Of a stretch of DNA of 64,000 nucleotides, positions 24,245 through 36,700 are shown one piece after another (position 1 is the stretch's first letter; every line of letters starts with the position of its first letter). Origin of the DNA: Liquorilactobacillus oeni DSM 19972. GTDB lineage: Bacteria; Bacillota; Bacilli; Lactobacillales; Lactobacillaceae. The notes beneath the pieces were generated by a model. The model made no database searches and was not told the DNA's origin. It saw nothing but the letters and a program-made list of their open reading frames with translations. The stretch is taken from the NCBI RefSeq assembly GCF_001436275.1, contig NZ_AZEH01000039.1:124001-188000 (forward strand). The letters run 5' to 3'. The translations under genes were made by a program, and so were the position numbers.

Positions 24245-24281
24245 AAATAAAAAAGCGCAGAGATGTTCGGTTAAACTGCGC
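24245..24281 (-). terminator. Minus-strand-oriented terminator before ldhD
   Basis: GCGCAG (24255-24260) pairs with CTGCGC (24276-24281). The T-run is on the minus-strand side (reading GCGCTTTTTTATTTT), so the hairpin stops transcription coming from the ldhD side. No minus-strand gene needing it is present. Confidence 0.6.
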
Positions 24282-24317
24282 CACCGTATTATATAGATAT
24301 TTTTGTGGAGGTTCATT

Positions 24318-25307
24318 ATGAAGTTTATAGCTTTTAATGTACGTAGTGACGAAGAGAAATATTTTAAAGCGTGGGAAGCTCAAAATGATTTACAGGTTAG
24401 ATGTGTTTCGGGTCCTCTAACTAATGATGAACTTGACAGCGTTGCAGGTTATGATGCAGTTTTAGCACTGCAAACAGGTACATATCCTCAAGATATGTTT
24501 AAAAAATTCAAAGAGTATGGCGTTAAAGTCTTCTCAATTCGTAATGTTGGTGTTGACAATATCGATTTGAAAGCTGCAAAAGAGAATGGTGTTTTGGTCA
24601 CAAATGTGCCAGCTTATTCACCAAATGCGATTGCCGAGTTCTCGGTAACACAATTGATGCAGCTTTTGCGTAATATTACATTGTTTAGAAACAAAGTTGC
24701 AGCACATGATTTTCGCTGGGCACCTTATGTTGGTAAAGAGTTGCGTACTTTGACAGTCGGTGTAATAGGAACTGGAAGGATTGGACGTGCAGCAATCAAT
24801 ATTTATCGTGGTTTTGGAGCCAAAGTGATTGCATATGATCTTTATCCTAATCCGACATTAGAAAAGGAAGGAATCTATGTTGATTCCTATGAAGAACTTT
24901 TCAAGCAAGCAGATGTAATAACCTTGCATATGCCTGCAACGCCTTCAGATCACCATCTGATTGATAAAAAGGCAATTGCACAAATGAAAGATGGTGTATA
25001 TATTATTAATACTGCTCGAGGCGCACTCATTGATACGGAAGCGTTGATCTCAGGTATCAAAGAAGGAAAGATTGCAGGGGCAGCTCTAGATACTTACGAA
25101 AACGAAAGTCCTATCTTTAACAATGATTTGAGAAACAAGGAGCTTACAGATAGTTTATTTAAACAATTGCTTGAACTCGACAATGTTCTGATTACACCGC
25201 ATGTTGCTTTTTATACTGAAACTGCTGTTGAAAATATGGTTACGATTGCTTTAAACAGTGCACGCGAAGCTTGTGAAAAGGGAACAGCTGAAACTTTGGT
25301 TAAGTAA
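24318..25307 (+). CDS. ldhD: D-lactate dehydrogenase (D-2-hydroxyacid dehydrogenase)
   Basis: A 329-residue NAD-dependent D-2-hydroxyacid dehydrogenase. The Rossmann motif is VGVIGTGRIGRAAINIYRGF (residues 147-166). The catalytic triad is Arg234 (INTARGALID), Glu263 (LDTYENE) and His295 (ITPHVAFYTE). The family reduces pyruvate to D-lactate; D-hydroxyisocaproate dehydrogenases look similar, so the 2-oxoacid preference is not proven. An in-frame start at 24303 overlaps the GTGGAGG ribosome site; ATG 24318 is chosen. The gene is monocistronic. Confidence 0.92.
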   Translation: MKFIAFNVRSDEEKYFKAWEAQNDLQVRCVSGPLTNDELDSVAGYDAVLALQTGTYPQDMFKKFKEYGVKVFSIRNVGVDNIDLKAAKENGVLVTNVPAYSPNAIAEFSVTQLMQLLRNITLFRNKVAAHDFRWAPYVGKELRTLTVGVIGTGRIGRAAINIYRGFGAKVIAYDLYPNPTLEKEGIYVDSYEELFKQADVITLHMPATPSDHHLIDKKAIAQMKDGVYIINTARGALIDTEALISGIKEGKIAGAALDTYENESPIFNNDLRNKELTDSLFKQLLELDNVLITPHVAFYTETAVENMVTIALNSAREACEKGTAETLVK

Positions 25308-25324
25308 TAATGAAAATTAACAGC

Positions 25325-25353
25325 TTGTAATTTCACATCTTTTAAGCTATACT
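25325..25353 (+). promoter_or_regulatory. rpsB promoter
   Basis: TTGTAA (25325-25330) and TATACT (25348-25353) are 17 bp apart. Confidence 0.8.
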
Positions 25354-25359
25354 ACTACA

Positions 25360-25462
25360 GGTACTTATTTTGTGAGTGCTAATTCACACTCTGTGTGCAG
25401 ACAAAGGGGTGCTCTTTATTTTTGGAGTCCTTTTGTTAAAGAACATGGGGGAGGAAAAAACA
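25360..25462 (+). promoter_or_regulatory. Structured 5' leader of rpsB
   Basis: About 120 nt separate the promoter from the start of rpsB. It holds a hairpin GAGTG/CACTC (near 25374-25391) and a longer one pairing ACAAAGGGGTGCTC with GGAGTCCTTTTGT (near 25402-25439). Such a leader before rpsB is a likely site for feedback by S2. I can only support this by structure and position. Confidence 0.55.
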
Positions 25463-25480
25463 AAATGGAGGAATTAAATT

Positions 25481-26281
25481 ATGTCAGTAATTAGTATGAA
25501 ACAATTGCTTGAAGCTGGTGTTCATTTTGGACATCAAACACGGCGTTGGAATCCGAAGATGAAAAAATATATCTTCACGGAACGTAACGGAATTTATATC
25601 ATTGATCTCCAAAAAACTGTTAAGCTGATTGATGCAGCTTACAACTTTGTAAAAGATGTTGCAGCAAACGATGGAGTTGTACTATTTGTCGGTACAAAGA
25701 AGCAAGCACAAGATGCAATTGAAGAAGAAGCAAAACGTGCTGGGCAGTTCTATGTTAATCATCGTTGGCTCGGTGGTACTTTAACCAACTGGGACACAAT
25801 TCAAAAAAGAATTAAGCGCCTTAAAGAAATAAAAGCAATGAGTGAAAATGGAACATTTGATGTTTTACCCAAGAAAGAAGTTTCTTTGCTGATTAAGCAA
25901 AGAGAACGGCTTGAAAAATTTTTAGGCGGGATTGAAGACATGCCGCATCTTCCAGATGCACTGTTTATTGTTGATCCTCGTAAAGAAAGAATTGCAGTTA
26001 AAGAAGCTCGCAAGTTAAATATTCCAATTATTGCAATGGTGGATACTAATGCTGATCCGGATGAAATTGATGTTAAGATTCCATCTAATGATGATGCTAT
26101 TCGTGCTGTTCGTCTGATCACTTCTATGGTAGCAGATGCAGTTATCGAAGCTCGTCAAGGTGAAGAAGAGGCTGAAGAAGTTACAGAAAAGTCTTTTGGG
26201 AAAGATGATACAAAATCTGTAGATTCAATCGAAGACATTGTTGAAGCTGTTGAAGGTAATAATTCAAAAGATGCTGAATAG
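25481..26281 (+). CDS. rpsB: 30S ribosomal protein S2
   Basis: A 266-residue S2: [20 protein letters not shown], then [40 protein letters not shown] and [20 protein letters not shown]. The C-terminus is a long acidic tail common in lactobacilli. TGGAGG precedes ATG 25481. tsf follows after an 88-bp spacer that contains a terminator-like hairpin. Confidence 0.98.
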   Translation: MSVISMKQLLEAGVHFGHQTRRWNPKMKKYIFTERNGIYIIDLQKTVKLIDAAYNFVKDVAANDGVVLFVGTKKQAQDAIEEEAKRAGQFYVNHRWLGGTLTNWDTIQKRIKRLKEIKAMSENGTFDVLPKKEVSLLIKQRERLEKFLGGIEDMPHLPDALFIVDPRKERIAVKEARKLNIPIIAMVDTNADPDEIDVKIPSNDDAIRAVRLITSMVADAVIEARQGEEEAEEVTEKSFGKDDTKSVDSIEDIVEAVEGNNSKDAE

Positions 26282-26290
26282 ATAAACTTA

Positions 26291-26343
26291 GGCTGTCTCA
26301 GACATTGGGCATAAAAAAAGCCTGAAGTTTGCGACAGCTTTTT
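26291..26343 (+). terminator. Terminator-like hairpin between rpsB and tsf
   Basis: GGCTGTC (26291-26297) pairs with GACAGCT (26333-26339), with an inner imperfect helix CAGACATTGGGC/GCCTGAAGTTTG, followed by TTTTT. Partial termination here would make S2 more abundant than EF-Ts transcript. Confidence 0.75.
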
Positions 26344-26369
26344 AATAACTTTTAAGGAGGCCATAAGAA

Positions 26370-27248
26370 ATGGCAAAAATTTCTGCTTCTCAAGTTAAAG
26401 AATTGCGTGATAAAACCGGCGTAGGAATGATGGATGCAAAAAAGGCTCTTGTAGCCGTTGATGGTGATATGAATAAAGCTGTTGATTTTCTGCGTGAAAA
26501 AGGTATCGCAAAAGCTGCTAAAAAAAGTGATCGTGTTGCTGCAGAAGGCTTAGCTGATGTCGAAGTAGCTGGTAATGTTGCTGCAATTGTCGAAGTTAAC
26601 GCTGAAACTGATTTTGTAGCACAGAATGAACGTTTTAAAGAACTGGTTAAGGAAATTGCAACTAAAATTGCTGAAAATAAACCTGCAACTTTAGATGATG
26701 CACTTAAAATTGCAACTGATAAAGGAACAGTAAAGGATGAAATTATTGAGGCTACTCAGGTTATTGGCGAAAAGATAACATTGCGCCGTTTCAGTGTAGT
26801 TGAAAAGAACAATGATCAAAACTTCGGTGCTTACTTGCACATGGGTGGAAAAATTGCTACCTTGGTTCTTTTGGATGGTGCAGATAAAGAAACTGCAAAA
26901 GATGTAGCGATGCATGTTGCTGCAATTAATCCCAAATATGTCGATCGCACACAGGTTCCAGCAAAAGAATTGGATCATGAAAAAGAAGTTCTTAAACAAG
27001 AAGCATTGAACGAAGGTAAACCTGAAAAAATTGTTGAAAAAATGGTTGTTGGCCGTCTCAATAAATTCTTAGCTGAAATTAGTCTGACTGATCAGGAATT
27101 CGTAAAGGATCCAGATCAGACTGTTGGCAAATATGTTGCTTCTAAGAATGGTAAAGTTGATTCATTTGTTCGTTATGAAGTTGGCGAAGGTATTGAGAAG
27201 AAAGAAGATAATTTTGTCGACGAGGTTATGAACCAGATCAAGGATTAA
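26370..27248 (+). CDS. tsf: Elongation factor Ts
   Basis: A 292-residue EF-Ts. The UBA-like N-terminal domain has [20 protein letters not shown] and the conserved [16 protein letters not shown] interacts with EF-Tu. EF-Ts exchanges GDP for GTP on EF-Tu. AAGGAGG precedes ATG 26370. A strong terminator follows at 27327-27370. Confidence 0.98.
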   Translation: MAKISASQVKELRDKTGVGMMDAKKALVAVDGDMNKAVDFLREKGIAKAAKKSDRVAAEGLADVEVAGNVAAIVEVNAETDFVAQNERFKELVKEIATKIAENKPATLDDALKIATDKGTVKDEIIEATQVIGEKITLRRFSVVEKNNDQNFGAYLHMGGKIATLVLLDGADKETAKDVAMHVAAINPKYVDRTQVPAKELDHEKEVLKQEALNEGKPEKIVEKMVVGRLNKFLAEISLTDQEFVKDPDQTVGKYVASKNGKVDSFVRYEVGEGIEKKEDNFVDEVMNQIKD

Positions 27249-27326
27249 TTTTGCTTATCTTGGGTATTTTACCTTAGTATAAATTTTAGCGTAAAAACGG
27301 TTTATTCATAAATTACGACCTTAATT

Positions 27327-27370
27327 AAAACCCCAAGAATTAGGATGTTAGTCTAATTTTGGGGTTTTGT
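27327..27370 (+). terminator. Terminator of rpsB-tsf
   Basis: AAAACCCCAA (27327-27336) pairs with TTGGGGTTTT (27359-27368), with an inner ATTAG/CTAAT helix, and is followed by a short T-rich tail. Confidence 0.85.
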
Positions 27371-27393
27371 TGTAATTTAAAACATTAAACAAT

Positions 27394-27474
27394 ATGTTAA
27401 AATAAATAAAAATATATTTGATTATAGAGTGACAATTATAAATTATATTCAAGAAGTTCAAAATATGTTAAAAT
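27394..27474 (+). promoter_or_regulatory. Two extended -10 boxes before pyrH
   Basis: ATATGTTAAAAT occurs twice, with TAAAAT at 27398-27403 and 27469-27474, 71 bp apart. Neither has a clear -35, as expected of extended -10 promoters. Confidence 0.6.
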
Positions 27475-27531
27475 TAACGTGAATGTGTTCATAGTGCACT
27501 TTGAAATAGTAACGATTATAGGAGGAACATC

Positions 27532-28254
27532 ATGGCAGATGTTAGGTACAAACGTGTGATTTTGAAGTTAAGCGGAGAAGCTCTTGCAGGTGACCAGGGA
27601 ATAGGAATAAACCCTCCCGAGATCCGTAAAGTTGCTGAAGAAATTAAAGAAGTGTACGAATTAGGTGTTCAGATTGCCATTGTAGTTGGCGGAGGCAATA
27701 TGTGGCGTGGTGAGTCAGGCGCCCAAATGGGAATGGAAAGATCACAGGCCGATTATATCGGTATGCTGGCAACTGTAATGAACGCTTTAGCACTTCAGGA
27801 TAACCTTGAATCTTTAAATGTTCCTACAAGGGTACAGACTTCAATCGAAATGCGTCAAATTGCTGAACCTTATATCCGGCGTAAGGCAATTCGCCATCTT
27901 GAAAAAGGAAGGATTGTCATTTTTGCTGCTGGAACAGGATCGCCATATTTCTCAACTGATACGACTGCTGCGTTACGAGCATCCGAGATTAACGCTGACG
28001 TTATTTTGATGGCAAAAAATGGTGTTGATGGAATCTACTCAGCAGATCCGCAAAAAGATCAGAGTGCTGTCAAGTTTACAGAGTTGACACATCTTGATAT
28101 TATCAATAAAGGTCTCCATGTAATGGATACAACAGCTTCTTCGTTGTCGATGGATAATGACATTCCATTGGTTGTTTTCAATATGAATGAGAGTGGAAAC
28201 ATTAAACGTGTTGTAGAAGGAGAGTCAATCGGAACAACTGTGAAAGGAAAATAA
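27532..28254 (+). CDS. pyrH: Uridylate kinase (UMP kinase)
   Basis: A 240-residue bacterial UMP kinase of the amino-acid-kinase fold: [39 protein letters not shown] (nucleotide and GTP sites), [20 protein letters not shown] and [16 protein letters not shown]. It makes UDP from UMP. AGGAGG precedes ATG 27532. frr begins 5 bp after the stop, the conserved tsf-pyrH-frr order. Confidence 0.98.
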   Translation: MADVRYKRVILKLSGEALAGDQGIGINPPEIRKVAEEIKEVYELGVQIAIVVGGGNMWRGESGAQMGMERSQADYIGMLATVMNALALQDNLESLNVPTRVQTSIEMRQIAEPYIRRKAIRHLEKGRIVIFAAGTGSPYFSTDTTAALRASEINADVILMAKNGVDGIYSADPQKDQSAVKFTELTHLDIINKGLHVMDTTASSLSMDNDIPLVVFNMNESGNIKRVVEGESIGTTVKGK

Positions 28255-28259
28255 AATTT

Positions 28260-28823
28260 ATGAAAATTAATGACCCAATTATTAAAGACGGCCAATCACG
28301 AATGACTAAAGCTGAAGAAGCTTTTCAAAGGGAATTAGGGAATATTCGTGCAGGGAGAGCAAATGCAAGTTTGCTAAATCGTATTATGGTTGACTATTAC
28401 GGGGTACCAACACCATTGAACCAAATTGCCCAGATCACAATCCCTGAAGCACGTGTACTTTTAGTGACACCTTATGACAAGTCTTCTTTGCAAGATATTG
28501 AGCATGCAATCTTGGCATCAGATTTAGGAATTTCCCCTGCAAATGATGGGTCAGCAATTCGTTTAGTAATTCCACAGCTTACAGAAGAAAGACGTAAAGG
28601 AATTGCTAAAGAAGTAAAATCAGAATCTGAGAAGGCGAAAGTTGCCGTTCGCAATGTTAGACGTGATATTATGGATGATTTGAAGAAAGCTCAAAAAAAT
28701 GGTGATCTGACCGAGGATGATTTGCACGCATTAGAGGACCAAGCACAAAAAGTTACTGATTCTTCTATTAGTAATGTTGAAAAAATTCAAGCAGAGAAAG
28801 AAAAAGAAATACTTGATGTGTAA
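28260..28823 (+). CDS. frr: Ribosome recycling factor
   Basis: A 187-residue [23 protein letters not shown], then [20 protein letters not shown] and [34 protein letters not shown] at the end. With EF-G it splits post-termination ribosomes. The start ATG 28260 has the preceding AAAGGAAAATAA. A long structured spacer separates it from uppS. Confidence 0.97.
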   Translation: MKINDPIIKDGQSRMTKAEEAFQRELGNIRAGRANASLLNRIMVDYYGVPTPLNQIAQITIPEARVLLVTPYDKSSLQDIEHAILASDLGISPANDGSAIRLVIPQLTEERRKGIAKEVKSESEKAKVAVRNVRRDIMDDLKKAQKNGDLTEDDLHALEDQAQKVTDSSISNVEKIQAEKEKEILDV

Positions 28824-28854
28824 TTTTTAAAAATACTGTTGAGCGGACAGTTAA

Positions 28855-28976
28855 AACAACGGGGCAGCATCGTTGAACTTTTAGAAAATTGAGCAAACAA
28901 CTACTTAATGAAGTTGATTGCTGAGTTAAAGGTTTCACGGCAATGCAATTTTGCCTCGTTGTTCCTTTTTTGCTAG
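28855..28976 (+). terminator. Long rod-like hairpin with T-run between frr and uppS
   Basis: AACAACGGGGCA at the 5' end pairs over 12 positions with TGCCTCGTTGTT at the 3' end (one G-T). Four inner helices continue the rod: GCAT/ATGC, AACTTTTA/TTAAAGGTT, AGCAA/TTGCT and CAACT/AGTTG. CCTTTTTT follows. It can act as a terminator or attenuator ahead of uppS. It lacks T-box motifs. Confidence 0.65.
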
Positions 28977-29008
28977 AATAAGTTTTGAATTTTAATGGAG
29001 GTGTACTC

Positions 29009-29788
29009 TTGTTCTCAAAATTTATTAACAACAAAGATGCTGATTCTAAAAAATCAGTTGAACTTAATCCAGCAAGGATACCCAATCATATTGCAATAAT
29101 CATGGATGGAAACGGGAGATGGGCTCAAAAGAGACATCTGCCAAGAATTGCTGGACATAAAGCTGCTCTCACAACAGTTAAAAAAATCACCGTTGCCGCA
29201 AGCGACCTGGGCGTTAAGGTATTGAGCCTGTATACTTTTTCCACAGAAAATTGGAAACGGCCTAAGAAAGAAATTGATTTTCTAATGAGTCTTCCTATCA
29301 GCTTTTTTGATACCTTCGTCCCAGATTTAATAAAAAATAATATTAGAGTCAGTGCAATCGGAGATATGGAAGCTTTGCCAGAAGATACAAAAAAAGCAGT
29401 TAAGCGTGCGATTAAACAAACTGCTGAAAATAGTGGCATGATTCTTAATTTTGCAATCAATTATGGAGGGCGAGCGGAGATAGTGGTTGCTGCACAAAGG
29501 CTGGCTCAAAGTGTTGTTAACAACGAACTTGATATCTCACAGATTACGGATAAGGTTTTTGCCAAAGCTTTAATGACTGGAAAGTTGGGAGAGTACTCTG
29601 ATCCGGATTTACTGATCAGAACTAGCGGTGAAGAAAGAATCTCAAATTTTTTGCTATGGCAAGTTGCATATAGTGAATTTGTTTTTTCTGACGTTCTTTG
29701 GCCCGATTATAATCCGCAAACTTTGCGGGAAAACATTTACGAGTATCAAAATCGTAATCGTCGTTTTGGCGGTTTAAAGAAGGAGTAG
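29009..29788 (+). CDS. uppS: Undecaprenyl diphosphate synthase
   Basis: A 259-residue cis-prenyltransferase. IPNHIAIIMDGNGRWAQKR carries the catalytic Asp33; LYTFSTENWKRPKKEIDFLM and LLIRTSGEERISNFLLWQVA are the other conserved regions. It extends FPP to undecaprenyl diphosphate, the lipid carrier for cell-wall synthesis. Frames are open from 28985, but GGAGG at 28997-29001 points to TTG 29009. cdsA follows after 7 bp. Confidence 0.96.
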   Translation: MFSKFINNKDADSKKSVELNPARIPNHIAIIMDGNGRWAQKRHLPRIAGHKAALTTVKKITVAASDLGVKVLSLYTFSTENWKRPKKEIDFLMSLPISFFDTFVPDLIKNNIRVSAIGDMEALPEDTKKAVKRAIKQTAENSGMILNFAINYGGRAEIVVAAQRLAQSVVNNELDISQITDKVFAKALMTGKLGEYSDPDLLIRTSGEERISNFLLWQVAYSEFVFSDVLWPDYNPQTLRENIYEYQNRNRRFGGLKKE

Positions 29789-29795
29789 TTTAAAA

Positions 29796-30581
29796 ATGAA
29801 ACAACGTGTTTTAACGGCAGTTATTGCGCTGATAATTTTCATTCCTTTGGTGATTATTGGAGGAGTGCCGTTTGAAATTCTTTCTATTTTATTAGGCTTG
29901 ATCGGCTTGTCAGAAATCTATATAATGCGAAAAAAATTATTAGTTTCGCCGGAAGCAGGACTTGGTGTACTTGCTTCTTTGGCATTAATGGTACCTCAGG
30001 GATGGCTTTCATTTTTGCCAAGTACAAGTACGCGCTATACACTTTTTTATTTTTTCGTTTTACTCTTACTAGTGTATACTGTGTTTACGCGTAATCGTTT
30101 TTCGTTTGATGACGCAGCAGTTTTAACTCTAGGTATTATTTATACAAGTGTAGGTTTTCGGTTTTTGATTTCTGCTCGTGAAACTGGAATTTCAATGATC
30201 TTTTATCTCCTTTTGACTGTCTGGGCAACAGATACAGGGGCTTATATGGTAGGAAGAAAATTTGGAAAGAACAAGCTGGCTCCGCATATTAGTCCCAATA
30301 AAACATGGGAAGGATCAATTGGCGGTGTTATTGTCGCGTTAATTGTCGGTATAATTTTTAATTTATATTTTCCACAAAAATTTTCTTTAGTACCGATGAT
30401 TTTTATTTCATTAATTTTAGCGGTTGTAGCCCAATTAGGTGATCTAGTAGAATCAGCACTTAAACGATACTATGGGGTGAAAGACTCTGGAAAAATATTA
30501 CCAGGTCATGGAGGAATACTTGATCGCTTTGATTCGTTGCTTTTTGTCTTGCCGTTTGCACACTTTATGGGATTATTCTAA
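29796..30581 (+). CDS. cdsA: Phosphatidate cytidylyltransferase
   Basis: A 261-residue integral membrane enzyme with about eight hydrophobic helices. The family signature near the C-terminus is present: WATDTGAYMVGRKFGKNKLA, SPNKTWEGSIGG and KILPGHGGILDRFDSLLFVL. It makes CDP-diacylglycerol from phosphatidate and CTP. The gene is in the conserved uppS-cdsA-rseP-proS run. Confidence 0.96.
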   Translation: MKQRVLTAVIALIIFIPLVIIGGVPFEILSILLGLIGLSEIYIMRKKLLVSPEAGLGVLASLALMVPQGWLSFLPSTSTRYTLFYFFVLLLLVYTVFTRNRFSFDDAAVLTLGIIYTSVGFRFLISARETGISMIFYLLLTVWATDTGAYMVGRKFGKNKLAPHISPNKTWEGSIGGVIVALIVGIIFNLYFPQKFSLVPMIFISLILAVVAQLGDLVESALKRYYGVKDSGKILPGHGGILDRFDSLLFVLPFAHFMGLF

Positions 30582-30610
30582 CAAGATTTATGAACTGAGA
30601 GGATATCGAT

Positions 30611-31888
30611 ATGCTATTCACAATCGTAACATTTATTATCGTTTTTGGAATACTGGTTATCGTCCATGAATTTGGACATTTTTTCTTTGCAAAGAGATCC
30701 GGTATTTTGGTCAGAGAATTTTCAATCGGAATGGGACCAAAAATTTTCGCATACCAAAAAAATGCTACGACATATACAATCAGGCTTTTGCCGTTAGGTG
30801 GATATGTTCGAATGGCAGGTCTTGAAGACGATGATGATTCATTGAAACCTGGGACACCTGTAAGCCTTTCTTTAAATGAAGATGGTATTGTTGAAACAAT
30901 TAATACGAGCCATAAAAAAACATTATTAAGTGGAATCCCTCTTCAAGTTGCAAAATGGGATCTCGAAAATGAGCTTTGGATTGAGGGTTATGAGAATGGT
31001 GATGATAGTCAATATACTAGATTTAGTGTTTCTCATGATGCATCTGTAATTGAAGAAGACGGCACAAAAGTTAGAATAGCTCCTAAAGATGTTCAGTTTC
31101 AGTCAGCCGCTCTTTGGCAAAGGATGCTCACGAATTTTGCAGGTCCACTCAATAATTTTATTTTAGCAATTGCAGCTTTTACTTTGGTAGCAATTTTACA
31201 AGGTGGAGTCAGCTACACTTCAAATACTGTTGGCGGTTTTAGTGCTGATTCCGTTGCAAAAGAAGCTGGCGTTAAGGCTGGTGATCGAATTATAAAAGTT
31301 GAAGACACTAAAACTTCATCGTGGGAAAGTTTAGCAACTGCAATCAGCAAGCGTGCGGCTAAAAAAACCGTTATTACTGTTGAAAGAAAAAATAAAACTA
31401 AAAAAATTGCGGTTGTTCCCAAGGCAAAAAAGCAAAATAACCAGCAAATTGGCTATATCGGGATCGAAGCAAAGGTGCACCATGAAGAATCGTTTTTGGC
31501 AATTGCTAGTTATGGTTTTGTGCAAACTTGGAAAATGACAGTTGCACTTTTGACTGCGATTGTTGGTATGTTTACAAAGGGTTTTAGTTTGAATGACTTA
31601 GGCGGTCCTGTTGCAATATACTCGTATACTTCAGAAGCCGCTAAATACGGACTGGTCAGTGTAATTAATCTGTTGGCTTTTCTTTCATTGAATTTGGGAA
31701 TCGTCAATTTATTACCTATTCCTGCACTTGATGGGGGAAAGTTGGTATTAAATATAGTTGAAGGAATTAGAAAGAAGCCGCTTTCGCAAGAAAAAGAAGG
31801 AATTATCACACTTATCGGTTTTGGGTTTTTAATGTTATTAATGATTCTTGTTACTTGGAACGATATTCAGCGTTATTTTTTTAATTAA
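30611..31888 (+). CDS. rseP: Site-2 intramembrane zinc protease RseP
   Basis: A 425-residue M50 metalloprotease. The zinc motif HEFGH is at residues 19-23 in the first membrane helix, a PDZ domain lies around residues 205-285 (VGGFSADSVAKEAGVKAGDR), and the third metal ligand is in NLLPIPALDGGKLV. The family cleaves membrane proteins such as anti-sigma factors and signal-peptide remnants. GAGAGGATATC precedes ATG 30611. Confidence 0.95.
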   Translation: MLFTIVTFIIVFGILVIVHEFGHFFFAKRSGILVREFSIGMGPKIFAYQKNATTYTIRLLPLGGYVRMAGLEDDDDSLKPGTPVSLSLNEDGIVETINTSHKKTLLSGIPLQVAKWDLENELWIEGYENGDDSQYTRFSVSHDASVIEEDGTKVRIAPKDVQFQSAALWQRMLTNFAGPLNNFILAIAAFTLVAILQGGVSYTSNTVGGFSADSVAKEAGVKAGDRIIKVEDTKTSSWESLATAISKRAAKKTVITVERKNKTKKIAVVPKAKKQNNQQIGYIGIEAKVHHEESFLAIASYGFVQTWKMTVALLTAIVGMFTKGFSLNDLGGPVAIYSYTSEAAKYGLVSVINLLAFLSLNLGIVNLLPIPALDGGKLVLNIVEGIRKKPLSQEKEGIITLIGFGFLMLLMILVTWNDIQRYFFN

Positions 31889-31924
31889 TATTCAAGGCAG
31901 CTTGAAAGAAGTTGTTATAAGTAA

Positions 31925-33661
<1,737 letters not shown>

Positions 33662-33757
33662 TAACAAGAGAAATAATGAATGTTTTTAAAAGAGGCTGAA
33701 ATGAATGAATAATTTATTCCAGTCTTTTATAGCTTATTCAAGAGAAGGGATAAATGA

Positions 33758-36700
33758 ATGGAGCTTGATAAAAAAACGCTGTTTCAAAAATTGCTGGCGC
33801 AGCTGAACTGGGTTCCTACGGCAGAACAAAAAAAGTATTTTGAATCGACTCAAATAATTAAAGTTGAGATTCACCGTCTTTCTAATCGCTGGAATTTTAA
33901 CCTTAAAACACAAGAAGTTTGGCCATTTGGGCTTTTTCATACTTTTCTGCAGCGTTTGCAGGAAAGCTTTTCACAAATTGCACAAACTGACATTAAAATC
34001 GAAACTGTCAAACAAACATTGGATAACAAAAGAATTGGTGAATACTGGAGCTGGGCTGTTGAGAATTGTGAAATTAGTTCTCCATTTGTTCAGGATTTAA
34101 AGACTGGCAAGGTTCCTTATATTGATAATCAAAGAGTGTTGTTACTTGCCGATAATGAGATTATCAAACATTTTCTGGTTAGCCAGGCTTTAGGACCAAT
34201 TGAAGAAACATATCAAAAAGCAGGGTTCCCAAAGTTTGCAATTCATACGCTTGTTGATGAATCACAAACGCAGCAAAAGATTGCGGAGTTTAAGCAAGAA
34301 AAGGCTAAAAGCGATGCAAAACTAGCACAAAAAGCAGTGGAGGCTATTAAGCAACAAAATCAAAAGAAAGAAACTGATCCAGTGAAAATTGTTGGTCCAA
34401 TTACTTTGGGAAAAAGGATTGATGCTAAAGAGCCAGTCCGGCAAATGAACGATATAACGGAAGAAGAACGTTCAGTTGTAGTTCAGGGATATGTTTTTGA
34501 CAAAGAAGTCCGGAGTTTACGTTCTTCGCGTAAGCTTTTAATCATAAAAGTTACAGATTATAGTTCTTCACTAGTTGTTAAGAAATTTTCACGTAATGAA
34601 GAAGACGAGGCTTATTTTGATGCAATTCAAGAGGGTCAGTGGGTCAAAGTCCGCGGAAATGTTCAAGAAGACAACTTTTTACGTGACCTAGTCATCAATG
34701 CTTACGATATTAACCAAGTTGCTCACAAGGAACGTACGGATAATAGCCCTGATAATGAAAAAAGAGTGGAATTGCATCTGCATACAAATATGAGTATGAT
34801 GGACGCTACCAACAGTATTACGGATTATGTTGAAAAAGCAGCTTCTTGGGGACAAAAAGCCATTGCCGTTACCGATCATGCTACGCTGCAGGCTTTTCCA
34901 GAAGCACATACTGCTGGGCAAAAAAATAATGTTAAGATTGTTTATGGTGTTGAAGCAAATATTGTAGATGATGGGACACCCATTGCCTACAATGAAACTC
35001 ATATTCAGCTTAAGGACGCAGCTTATGTTGTTTTTGATACTGAAACTACTGGTCTTTCAGCTCGTTTCGACAAAGTGATCGAACTTGCAGCAGTAAAAAT
35101 GCAGAACGGTACGGTTATGGAACGATTTGATGAATTCATTGATCCTGGCCACCCCTTGTCGCAAACAACGATTAACTTGACAAGTATAACTGATGAAATG
35201 GTCAGAGGATCAAAGTCTGAAAAAGAAGTTTTTTCTCTTTTTCAAGAATTTTGCAAAGGCAGTGTAATTGTTGGTCACAATGCTACCTTCGATGTGGACT
35301 TCATGAATACTGGTTATCAAAGACAAGGGTTACCTTTAATTACAAATCCATGGATAGATACATTGCCGTTTGCACGTTTCTTATATCCGCAACTAAAGGG
35401 TTTTCGATTAAATCGGCTGGCAAAGTTTTTGAATGTAGAACTCGAACATCATCATCGTGCGATTTACGATGCTGAGGCTACCGGATACATTTACTTTGCA
35501 ATGCTTAAAGAAGCACAGGAAAAGTATCACATAGATTTTTTGGATCAATTAAACGAACATGTTGGCGAAAATGACGCATACAAACATGAGCATCCTTTCC
35601 ATGCCACAATTGTTGCAAAGACTCAAGCAGGGTTGAAAAACCTTTTTAAGCTGGCTTCTTTGTCTATGATCAAATATTTTTATCGTGTACCGCGGGTTCC
35701 ACGCTCTGTACTTGTTAAATACCGTGAAGGTCTGCTTGTTGGTTCAGCTTGTGCAAGTGGTGAGGTATTTACTGCTATGATGCAAAAGGGATTTGAAGAG
35801 GCAAAAGAAAAGGCTCGTTTTTACGATTATTTAGAAGTGCAGCCTAAACCGCTTTATTTACCATTGATGGAACAAAGCCTTATAAAAAATGAACAAGATT
35901 TAGAAGAAATTGTCAATAATATGGTTGAATTAGGGGAACAGTTACACTTGCCGGTAGCCGCAACCGGTGATGTCCACTTTTTGAATAAGGAAGATGCGGT
36001 TTATCGCAAGATTCTGATACATTCTCAAGGTGGTGCTAATCCTCTAAATAGACTTAAGCAGCTGCCTGATGCACACTTCAGGACAACTAATGAAATGTTG
36101 GAAGATTTTTCTTTTTTGGGTAAAGAAACAGCAAAAAAAGTCGTAATAGATGACCCAAACAAAATTGTTGCACAAACTGATGATATTTCTCCAGTCAAAG
36201 ACAAATTATATACGCCCAAAATGCCTGGTGCGGAGGATGAAATTCGCAGTCTTACTTTAAATGAAGCACACAGGCTTTATGGCGAACATCTTCCTGAAAT
36301 TGTACAAACACGACTTGATAAGGAGCTTAAAAGTGTTATTGGAAATGGATTTTCAGTAATTTACCTGATCTCGCAAAAACTGGTATACAAGTCTAATAAG
36401 GATGGTTATCTGGTTGGTTCTCGTGGATCAGTTGGTTCGAGTTTAGTTGCTACCATGACAGGAATTACAGAGGTCAATCCCTTGCCGCCGCATTATCGCT
36501 GTCCTAAGTGCACATGGAGTCATTTCTATGAAAAGGGAGAATATGGGTCGGGTTTTGATCTGCCCGATAAAAACTGTCCTGAATGCAATACTCCTTTAAT
36601 CAAGGATGGACAAGATATTCCTTTTGAGACTTTTCTTGGATTTTATGGAAATAAAGTTCCAGATATTGATCTTAACTTTTCTGGAGATTATCAGCCGATT

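Noticed and set aside
28824-29008. T-box riboswitch before uppS
   Set aside because: No GGGTGG-type T-box sequence and no specifier loop. The gene is not an amino-acid gene. The structure is an extended hairpin instead.
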